Source: Sandaracinobacteroides sp041675905 (GTDB taxonomy: Bacteria; Pseudomonadota; Alphaproteobacteria; Sphingomonadales; Sphingomonadaceae). From it: a stretch of DNA of 64,000 bases. This document shows positions 57,354 through 64,000 of this stretch, in pieces. The position numbers were made by a program, and so were the translations under genes. A model generated the notes under the pieces. That model saw only the letters and a list, made by a program, of their open reading frames with translations. It had not been told where the DNA came from and searched no databases. The stretch spans positions 1 to 64,000 of the forward strand of contig JBAYSX010000009.1 of assembly GCA_041675905.1 (NCBI GenBank). The letters run 5' to 3'. Within the stretch, counting starts at the first letter, position 1; the number at the start of each line of letters is the position of its first letter.

Positions 57354-58802
57354 TTAATGCTGTCGCGCCATCCGCTTGCGAATATAACGTTGTACGGTTT
57401 TTAGTCCGTCGATCTGGGCGAGTTTGTTCAATGGCCCGAGGCGGTCCCGCCAGGTACCATAAGCGTTGATGGGCCATTCCATTGCATCGGGCCACAAGCG
57501 GTTGCCGATCAGTCGCAGCACGGGCTCGCATGTACGCAATTCCACCGGCAGGGTCAGAAAGATGTTCTGGATGGACCATTGCGCGAACGGCATCAGCATC
57601 CATAACGATGTGCGCTGAATGGGCGCCTGGGCCATCCCCCAACTGCTCATCCGCAGTTCGATATAGGCGAGATCGAGGATGACGGAGCGCAGCAGGTGTG
57701 CAATCGGCGCCAGCCAGGCGGAAACATTAGCCTCCTGCTCGCTATCCTGCGGCTGTTTCAGCCGGGCGAGAATATTCGCCGGAGAGGCCTGCGCGTTTTC
57801 GATGGTCCGCCATTCATCGGCATAGAGGAAGCATCGGGCCGGCTCGCCAAACAGGCCGGTGAGCGCCATATCGGCATCTATCCGGGCCATCGTTGGATAA
57901 CTGGTGCGATTGGGGGAGCGGGCCGCGTGGCCCACTTCACGGTCCCATATCTCCATCTCATCTGCTGTCGCGACTATAATGGGCAAAATTTCATGATGAA
58001 TGCCGAGCGCCGCGCACATTTTACGTGGCACTGTCTGGTCATAAGTCTCAACGCCCGACGAGAGCGTATAGGCGGAGATCCGGTCCATGACCTTGCGGGA
58101 TGCGGCGAGGACCAGGCGGCTGTCCACACCGGCCGTCAGGGATATGGTAACATGATGTCGCCCGGCCAGCGCTTCTACAAAACCTTCCATGGCATGAGCG
58201 ACGGTTTCGACGGCCTGGGTCAGCGTTGGCGGAGGGGCTGCCAGCATTTCCTCATGCGGCCAGAAGCGATGCGCGGTAAACCGGTCGAGATCGAGATAAT
58301 GGTTGGCCAGCAACCGTTCGGTACCCGCGTGGGCGGTGAGCGTCCCGGAAATCCATCCGGCCTGGCCTTCCTTGTTAACAAGCTTGTCGACCCGCTTCTG
58401 CAATAACCGCCGGTCATATTCCGCCGTATCGAAAATTTGATTGGCGGACGCGCCAAATCGCCGGTTTTCGGCACAATAGACGATGGGAATCGTGCCACCG
58501 CAATCAGGATAAAGTCTCCGGCCCAGTGCGCCGCCCCGGGTTTCAAACAGCAGCAGGCCGCAAAGGCCAAAAATCACCTTTTTTTCAAAATCCGCAGGGG
58601 TGCTGATGGCGGCGGTCGTGTGGATTTCACCATTGGCTACCGAAAGCCCCGCGCCCAGCCAGCCCTCGACCAGAAAGCCATGCGCCGATGCAATAATCCC
58701 GCCGCTGGTGTCGCGAATCGGCCAGCTGCGCAATCCACGGCTGAGCCGCAGCTCCACCCTTTCTTCCCCCACCCGGCCCGCTATACCGAAAGGCTCAACC
58801 AT
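57354..58802 (-). CDS. Orphan asparagine-synthase-like PP-loop protein
   Basis: A 482-aa protein of uncertain function. The central segment ISLTAGVDSRLVLAA (residues 220-234) is the ATP-pyrophosphatase loop of the asparagine-synthase fold (SGGxDS type), which adenylates a substrate carboxylate. The N-terminal half has the place of the glutamine-hydrolysing domain but does not begin with the catalytic Cys, so glutaminase activity is unlikely. Related ATP-using proteins occur in polysaccharide and peptide-maturation loci (lasso-peptide cyclases share the fold); no precursor peptide or transporter is seen here. The ribosome site GGAAAG lies nine bases upstream. It is transcribed alone. Confidence 0.65.
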   Translation of the reverse strand: MVEPFGIAGRVGEERVELRLSRGLRSWPIRDTSGGIIASAHGFLVEGWLGAGLSVANGEIHTTAAISTPADFEKKVIFGLCGLLLFETRGGALGRRLYPDCGGTIPIVYCAENRRFGASANQIFDTAEYDRRLLQKRVDKLVNKEGQAGWISGTLTAHAGTERLLANHYLDLDRFTAHRFWPHEEMLAAPPPTLTQAVETVAHAMEGFVEALAGRHHVTISLTAGVDSRLVLAASRKVMDRISAYTLSSGVETYDQTVPRKMCAALGIHHEILPIIVATADEMEIWDREVGHAARSPNRTSYPTMARIDADMALTGLFGEPARCFLYADEWRTIENAQASPANILARLKQPQDSEQEANVSAWLAPIAHLLRSVILDLAYIELRMSSWGMAQAPIQRTSLWMLMPFAQWSIQNIFLTLPVELRTCEPVLRLIGNRLWPDAMEWPINAYGTWRDRLGPLNKLAQIDGLKTVQRYIRKRMARQH

Positions 58803-58894
58803 ATGATATCTTTCCGACGCCAGGTACGAGTTACGCGCCTTTTATACAGCGTCTGCCATAGTGTGATACGTCTGAAAAGGGCTGTAGGTTAAAC

Positions 58895-59560
58895 TCAATC
58901 CGTTATGCGCCGGGCCGAAATGATGCGAACCGGATGGGCAAGCATCTGGCCCCGCATCGCACCTTCGCCAAGGGTTGACGATACCGGGGCAGCGAGGATC
59001 TGGCGAACAATATCCATGCCCTGTTCCACATGGCCGAACACGGCAAACCCCAGATTGTCCCCTGACGCTTCCGGATTGGCGTCGAGCGAGGGAATTTCTC
59101 CGAGCGTGATGAAAAAATCCCCCTGCGCGCTGCCGGGGGCGAGCCGCGCCATGGAGATGCTGCCCTCCTGATGCGTCAGGCCGGTTTTGCTGGTGGCTTC
59201 ATGCGCGACGGGCGACAGCAACTTCTTGCCATCCCGGCCGACGCCACCCTGCACAAGGCCAATTTCCGATGGCCATTGCGGCGGGCCACCCAGTTTCAGC
59301 GCGCGATAAAAGGTCGTGCCGTCCAGCCGCTTCTGATCGACATAGCGGAGGAAATTGGCGGTGGTCAGCGGCGCACGTTCCTTTTCCAGCGCCAGCACGA
59401 TCGGCCCCATGCCGGTAACAAGTTGCACACGCACCAGGGCATGCCGCGGCGGCTGCGATGGCGGCGCTTCCGCCGGGAGAACCGGGGGCGGTGCGACGGG
59501 CGGCGCTTCCTGCGCCAGCGCCGGTACTGCAAACAGCCATGCAACCAGAAACCGAATCAT
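58895..59560 (-). CDS. Cyclophilin-type peptidyl-prolyl isomerase, periplasmic
   Basis: A 221-aa PPIase that isomerises proline peptide bonds during folding of exported proteins. It has a signal peptide (MIRFLVAWLFAVPALAQ), then a Pro-rich spacer and the cyclophilin domain: LALEKERAPLTTANFLRYVDQK, GTTFYRAL, LVQGGVGRDGKK, GSISMARLAPGSAQGDFFITLG and FAVFGHVEQGMDIV. I use the ATG at 59560, since the longer reading has no signal peptide. It diverges from the TonB-dependent receptor gene across 80 bp. Confidence 0.88.
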   Translation of the reverse strand: MIRFLVAWLFAVPALAQEAPPVAPPPVLPAEAPPSQPPRHALVRVQLVTGMGPIVLALEKERAPLTTANFLRYVDQKRLDGTTFYRALKLGGPPQWPSEIGLVQGGVGRDGKKLLSPVAHEATSKTGLTHQEGSISMARLAPGSAQGDFFITLGEIPSLDANPEASGDNLGFAVFGHVEQGMDIVRQILAAPVSSTLGEGAMRGQMLAHPVRIISARRITD

Positions 59561-59640
59561 GAGACCGGATACAGCATGATCGGCAACAGCAAACAACCAC
59601 CCTGCTTGACTTCCGTTGTGCGGCTGGTCTGAAAGGCGCG

Positions 59641-61644
59641 ATGGCAACGAAAAGATTTCTGTTCGCCGCCGCGGTTTGCGGCATGGGCGGCCTTCCGGCG
59701 ATTGCGGAGACGGCGCCCGCTGATATCATCGTTACCGGCCAGGGATTGCCGCAGCCGCCGGGCGCGCGCGCATATGGCTCGGTGGTGATCGGGCAGGAGC
59801 AATTGCGCAACAGTCCCTCAGGACGGCTGGATGCGGTGCTGGAGAGCGTCGCCGGATTCCAGCAATTCCGCCGTTCCGACAGCCGCGCCTCCAACCCGAC
59901 AGCGCAGGGTGCGACCTTGCGGTCTTTGGGGGGAAATGCCTCCAGCCGGACGCTGGTGCTGATCGATGGCGTGCCGGTGGCGGACCCGTTTTTTGGTAAT
60001 ATTCCCTTTGCGGCGCTGACGCCCGGGCGTTTGTCCGCCGTGCGTATAACCCGTGGCAGCGGCGCGGGGCCGTTCGGCGCAGGCGCGCTGGCGGGCACCA
60101 TCGAACTGATGAGCGCGAGTGGCGCGGATCTGCCATTGCTCTCCGCCAGCGCGCTGGGTGGCAGCCGTGACGCCAGCGAAATATCGGCGAGCTTCAATCC
60201 GCATCTGGGGGCTGGCACGTTGTCGCTTTCCGGGCGATGGGATCGTGGCGACGGTTTTTACACCACGCCCGAAGACCAGCGCGGCCCTGCCGACGTGCGG
60301 GCGCGCTATGAAAGCTGGTCCACCAGCCTGAACGCCGTGGTTCCGCTATCGGCGCAAACGGAAATCCAGGTGCGCGGCCTGATCTGGCGCGATGATCGCA
60401 CCTTGCGCTTTGCCGGCGCGGACAACAGCATCGAAGGGCAGGACGCCAGCATCCGTCTGGTGTCCCGCGGCGATTGGCAGATCGATGCACTGGCTTATCT
60501 TCAGACACGCGATTTCACCAATATCGTCGTCAGCGCGACAAGTTTCCGGCCTGTACTCGACCAGCGCGCGACACCGGCCACCGGTTATGGCGGGAAGTTC
60601 GAACTGCGCCCCCCGGTGGGTGGGGACCATGTACTGCGGCTGGGCGCGGACCTGCGGGCCAATAGTGGCACGATGTTCGAAAACGCCATTTCCGGCATGA
60701 CGGGTCTGGTGACAGCGCGGCGGCGGGCCGGCGGCGACAGTAGTACCATCGGCATGTTCATCGAGGATGACTGGGCCCTGGGCGATGTGGTGCTGACGGC
60801 GGGCGGGCGGCTCGATCACTGGCGTATCGATGGCGGCCATTTCACCGAACATGCGGCGGACGGCACATTGCGTCAGGATCAGCGTTTTGCCGACCGTTCC
60901 GGCTGGCGCGCCAATGGCCGGCTGGGTGCGCTTTGGCGACCCGCTGACGCCATCACCTTGCGCGCGGCAGGCTATACGGGCTTTCGCATGCCGACGCTGA
61001 ACGAGTTGTATCGTCCTTTCACCGTTTTCCCGGTAACGACACAGGCCAATGCCGAACTCGGCCTCGAGCGGTTGCGCGGCGTGGAGGCAGGCGTGGAATA
61101 TGCGCCGATCAACGGCACGCGGCTTGCAGCGACGCTGTTCCACAATCGGCTGTCGGGGGCCATTGCCAACGTCACCATCGGGCGCAATTTGCGCGAGCGC
61201 CGCAATGTGGATGCGATCATCGCCAAAGGTGTCGAACTGACGGCGGAATCGCGCCTCGGCGCGCTGCTGCTGGCGGCGTCTTATGCGTATAGCCATAGCG
61301 CGGTGAAGGGCGCCGGAATATTCGCGGACCTGGATGGCATGACGCCGTCGCAAAGCCCGCGCCATATCGCGGCGGGCAGCATCGGCTGGTCCGGACCGGG
61401 CGGTCTGCATCTGACGGCGCACGGACGTTATGTCGGCAAGCAATATGAGGATGACCGGGAGACGGACGTGCTGCCGGACGCCTTCACGCTGGGTGCGACT
61501 GCCGGCCTGCCGCTGGGCGGGGGTCTGAGCCTCTTCGGGCGGGTCGAAAACCTGTTCGATGCGGACGTTATTACCCGTAATGCCGGCGGTTCCATCGATC
61601 TTGGCGCGCCCCGTACACTGTGGCTGGGCTTGCGCTTCAACTGA
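59641..61644 (+). CDS. TonB-dependent outer-membrane receptor
   Basis: A 667-aa receptor for siderophore, vitamin or other ligand uptake, energised by TonB. The signal peptide (cleavage near IAETA) is followed by the plug domain (DIIVTGQ, VLESVAGFQQFRRSDSRA, VLIDGVPVADPFFG, AVRITRGSGAGPFGAGALAGTI) and a beta-barrel ending in the C-terminal Phe/Asn signature (LWLGLRFN). No TonB box beyond the DIIVTG region is clear. The substrate is unassigned. It is followed by amiC. Confidence 0.9.
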   Translation: MATKRFLFAAAVCGMGGLPAIAETAPADIIVTGQGLPQPPGARAYGSVVIGQEQLRNSPSGRLDAVLESVAGFQQFRRSDSRASNPTAQGATLRSLGGNASSRTLVLIDGVPVADPFFGNIPFAALTPGRLSAVRITRGSGAGPFGAGALAGTIELMSASGADLPLLSASALGGSRDASEISASFNPHLGAGTLSLSGRWDRGDGFYTTPEDQRGPADVRARYESWSTSLNAVVPLSAQTEIQVRGLIWRDDRTLRFAGADNSIEGQDASIRLVSRGDWQIDALAYLQTRDFTNIVVSATSFRPVLDQRATPATGYGGKFELRPPVGGDHVLRLGADLRANSGTMFENAISGMTGLVTARRRAGGDSSTIGMFIEDDWALGDVVLTAGGRLDHWRIDGGHFTEHAADGTLRQDQRFADRSGWRANGRLGALWRPADAITLRAAGYTGFRMPTLNELYRPFTVFPVTTQANAELGLERLRGVEAGVEYAPINGTRLAATLFHNRLSGAIANVTIGRNLRERRNVDAIIAKGVELTAESRLGALLLAASYAYSHSAVKGAGIFADLDGMTPSQSPRHIAAGSIGWSGPGGLHLTAHGRYVGKQYEDDRETDVLPDAFTLGATAGLPLGGGLSLFGRVENLFDADVITRNAGGSIDLGAPRTLWLGLRFN

Positions 61645-61690
61645 TATTCAGTTGCCCTTGTCCATCCCGCGCGGGCATGGAGGGCGCCGG

Positions 61691-63004
61691 ATGCTGATAC
61701 GGATTCTGATCTTCCTGTTGTGGGCGGGAATGGCGGGCGGCGTTACGGCGAAGCCCGTTGCCGGTGTGTTGCGGCTCGTTCCGGTCACCAATGGCGTCCA
61801 TGTGCGGCTGGCGCTGTCCGGGCCCTTGTCCGGGCCGCCACGGGCGCTGGCGCTCGACGATCCGCTGCGCTGGGCGATTGATCTGGATAATGCCTCCAGC
61901 CTGCGGCGCGATGTGGAAGGTGCGGGGCTGGCGAAGGGTGCGCGGGTGTCGCAATTCGATCCGCAGACCGTGCGCATTGTTCTCGATCTGGAACGGCCGC
62001 TGGAACTCGTCGGCGCTGTGCAGGGCCGGGATAATACCCTTGAACTGCGCTTTCGCGGCACCAGCGAGGCGGAGTTTAGCGCCGCCGTCCGCCGTGGACG
62101 CGTGGTGATGACGCGCTTTTCGCAGGAAAATCTGGTGGCCGTGCCACCCGGCCCGAAAGCGGCGCCCGATCTGGCGCGGGAAAGCGCCCGGCGGCTCGAT
62201 CAGGTGGAGGCGGCGCTCGCCGCGTCCGAACGCCAGATTGCCGGGTCGGATGCGAAGACTGCCCAGCCACCCCCCGCCGAAGAAAAGGTCGCGGCTCGTG
62301 CCCCGCCGCCTCGCCGCCGCCAGTTGGTAGTGATCGACGCCGGCCACGGCGGCAAGGATCCGGGTGCGTTATCGGTGCGCGGCGGGCAGGAAAAGCAGGT
62401 GACGCTGGCCATCGCCCAGGCGGCCAAACGCGCCATCGGCCGGCGCGGCGGCGGTATCGATGTGCGGCTGACGCGGGATGACGACCGGTTTCTAACCTTG
62501 GGCGGCCGGGTGCGGCTGGCGCGGCAATGGGGCGCGGACCTGTTCATCTCGATTCACGCGGACAGCGCCGCCAATCCGGATGCGCGCGGGGCATCGGTTT
62601 ATACCTTGTCCGATGTCGCCTCCGACCGCGAGGCGGCACAACTCGCCGCGAAAGAAAACCGTGCCGATCTGATCGCCGGGGTCGATCTGTCCAGAGAGGA
62701 TCGGGAGGTGACGAATCTGCTGATTGACCTTGCCCGGCGCGATTCGATGAACGCCAGCGCCGATTTCGCCTGGCATTTGCAAAGGGCGATGACCCCGCGC
62801 GGTACCTTGTTTCGCAGCCAGTTCCACCGTTTCGCAGGCTTCGCCGTGCTGAAAAATCTGGGGGTTCCGGCGGTGCTGCTGGAAACGGGATATTTGTCCA
62901 ATAGCGAAGACAGCGCCTATCTGTTCTCGAAGTCTGGCCAGCAGGCGATCGCCGACGGCATTGCCGATGCGGTGGTGCAATATCTGAAAGGAAATGGACG
63001 ATGA
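61691..63004 (+). CDS. amiC: N-acetylmuramoyl-L-alanine amidase (AmiC type)
   Basis: Periplasmic zinc amidase that cleaves septal peptidoglycan for daughter-cell separation. The 437-aa protein has a signal peptide, an N-terminal AMIN-like domain (about residues 30-150), a Pro/Ala-rich linker and the Amidase_3 domain: VIDAGHGGKDPGAL with zinc His, ISIHADS with the second His, and LLETGYLSNSEDS with the catalytic Glu. The ATG at 61691 follows GGAGG by seven bases; the frame from 61559 overlaps the receptor gene. Its stop overlaps the DUF924 start (ATGA). Confidence 0.92.
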   Translation: MLIRILIFLLWAGMAGGVTAKPVAGVLRLVPVTNGVHVRLALSGPLSGPPRALALDDPLRWAIDLDNASSLRRDVEGAGLAKGARVSQFDPQTVRIVLDLERPLELVGAVQGRDNTLELRFRGTSEAEFSAAVRRGRVVMTRFSQENLVAVPPGPKAAPDLARESARRLDQVEAALAASERQIAGSDAKTAQPPPAEEKVAARAPPPRRRQLVVIDAGHGGKDPGALSVRGGQEKQVTLAIAQAAKRAIGRRGGGIDVRLTRDDDRFLTLGGRVRLARQWGADLFISIHADSAANPDARGASVYTLSDVASDREAAQLAAKENRADLIAGVDLSREDREVTNLLIDLARRDSMNASADFAWHLQRAMTPRGTLFRSQFHRFAGFAVLKNLGVPAVLLETGYLSNSEDSAYLFSKSGQQAIADGIADAVVQYLKGNGR

Positions 63005-63540
63005 CGAACGCGGCGGATGTAGTCAGTTTCTGGCGCAAAGCCGGGCCGGAACGCTGGTTCGCCCGCACCGACACGGCGTTCGACACGGATTTTCGTAACG
63101 GTTTCCTTGACATCCATATGGCGGCGGCCCGGCGCGAACTCGATCATTGGCGGCAAACGCCGGAAAGCGCGCTGGCGCTGCTGATCCTGCTGGATCAATA
63201 TCCTCGCAACAGCTTTCGCGGCACCGCGCATATGTACGCGACCGACGCGCTGGCGCTGTGCATCGCGCGGGAAACCGTGGCGTGCGGTTTCGATCAACAG
63301 ATCGAGCCTGCGTTGCGCCTTTTCGTCTATCTGCCGTGGGAACATTCGGAAAATCTGGCAGACCAGCGCCGGGCCGTCGAACTGATCACGCCGCTGGGTG
63401 GAGAACCATTATCCCACGCCCTCACGCACCTGGATGTGATTGAGCGATTCGGGCGGTTTCCGCACCGTAATCCGATGTTTGGGCGCGAAACCACGCCCGA
63501 GGAAGCTGCCTATCTGGCCGCGGGCGGTTTCTCGGGATAG
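63001..63540 (+). CDS. DUF924 family protein
   Basis: A 179-aa helical protein of the DUF924 family, recognised by VSFWRKAGPERWFARTD, LILLDQYPRNSFRGT, PLRLFVYLPWEHSEN-type segments and FGRFPHRNPMFGRETTPEE. The function is unknown, although the family is widespread in proteobacteria. The ATG overlaps the amiC stop. Confidence 0.87.
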   Translation: MTNAADVVSFWRKAGPERWFARTDTAFDTDFRNGFLDIHMAAARRELDHWRQTPESALALLILLDQYPRNSFRGTAHMYATDALALCIARETVACGFDQQIEPALRLFVYLPWEHSENLADQRRAVELITPLGGEPLSHALTHLDVIERFGRFPHRNPMFGRETTPEEAAYLAAGGFSG

Positions 63541-63653
63541 AGGCTGCCGCAAATCCGGCGGGCCGCTCATTCTGCCCCTTGCCAAATCATGGCGCGCCGG
63601 AGCATGGACGCCGCGTACTGCATTGCAACATAGTCAGGGATTAACCACAAACC

Positions 63654-64000
63654 ATGGATATCAGCCAGATTCCCGTCGGAGAAAATCCGCCGAAAGATGT
63701 GTATGCCGTTATCGAAATCCCTATGGGTGGCGTGCCGGTGAAGTACGAGCTGGACAAGAAATCGGGCGCGCTGTTCGTGGACCGTTTCCTGCACACCGCC
63801 ATGTATTATCCCTGTAACTATGGCTTCGTCCCGCACACACTGTCCGACGATGGCGACCCCATCGACATTATCGTCATCGGCCAGGTGCCGGTGGTGCCGG
63901 GCGCGATCATCCGCTGCCGGCCGGTGGGGGCGCTGATTATGGAAGATGAATCGGGCGGAGACGAAAAAATTATCGCCGTCCCGGTGGACAAGCTTCACCC
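63654..64000 (+). CDS. ppa: Inorganic pyrophosphatase, 5' part (runs off the window)
   Basis: Soluble family I pyrophosphatase that removes PPi from biosynthetic reactions. The visible 115 codons include MDISQIPVGENPPKDVYAVIE, FLHTAMYYPCNYGFVPHTL and the signature DDGDPIDIIVI with three Asp metal ligands. The start ATG at 63654 matches the family start. The 3' end lies beyond 64000, so the gene is open at the edge. Confidence 0.95.
   Translation, partial: MDISQIPVGENPPKDVYAVIEIPMGGVPVKYELDKKSGALFVDRFLHTAMYYPCNYGFVPHTLSDDGDPIDIIVIGQVPVVPGAIIRCRPVGALIMEDESGGDEKIIAVPVDKLH

Noticed and set aside
1..64000. CRISPR array, insertion sequence or integrase
   Set aside because: No regularly spaced repeats, transposase or recombinase motifs were seen on either strand.

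Overview
The window is about 64 kb of GC-rich bacterial chromosome, most likely from an alphaproteobacterium of the Sphingomonadales. The supporting signs are a tonB-exbB-exbD-exbD operon, a yqeY-dnaG-rpoD operon beside carAB, the DUF4170, DUF924 and TsaC/Sua5 type genes, and a chromosome dense in SDR, Rieske and acyl-CoA genes. No plasmid, phage, insertion-sequence or CRISPR signature was seen. The window opens inside a tRNA-Val(GAC) and closes inside an inorganic pyrophosphatase gene.

Layout. 1-16 kb is core: tRNA-Val, aquaporin, TsaC/Sua5, an acyl-CoA dehydrogenase, CysQ, a nitroreductase, an exported protein, rpoD-dnaG-yqeY, carAB, greA and a rhomboid protease. 16-22 kb is a first accessory catabolic block: a periplasmic PQQ/cytochrome c alcohol dehydrogenase of the polyvinyl-alcohol-dehydrogenase type, two NTF2-like proteins, a TIM-barrel protein, an SDR and a VOC protein. 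22-30 kb returns to core and envelope functions: DUF4170, MlaC, a three-gene envelope cluster, a PTR1-type pteridine reductase overlapping folB, and TonB/ExbB/ExbD/ExbD.

30.7-57.3 kb is one large catabolic region. It holds three Rieske oxygenase large subunits, one stand-alone Rieske ferredoxin, two MDR reductases, five further NTF2-like genes (one with two domains), four SDRs, two TIM-barrel proteins, a 2-oxoacid-dehydrogenase-like E1alpha/E1beta/E2 set without E3, two acyl-CoA dehydrogenases, a thiolase-like protein with a DUF35 partner, an acyl-CoA ligase, a ThuA-like protein, an ABM monooxygenase-like protein and a LuxR-type solo regulator. 57.3-64 kb holds an orphan asparagine-synthase-like PP-loop protein, then core genes: a cyclophilin, a TonB-dependent receptor, AmiC, DUF924 and ppa.

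How the genes may work together (inference). The set NTF2-like protein + SDR + metal-type TIM barrel occurs three times (18-22 kb, 35-41 kb, 54-57 kb). The parts look like a catabolic pathway for an oxygenated, probably (poly)cyclic compound. Alcohol oxidation, Rieske hydroxylation, dehydration or isomerisation by BaiE-like NTF2 proteins, and double-bond reduction would lead to CoA activation, dehydrogenation, thiolase/DUF35 cleavage and oxidative 2-oxoacid (or diketone) cleavage. The substrate cannot be read from sequence. No described pathway I know has this exact composition, and I regard it as the best candidate here for an undescribed system.
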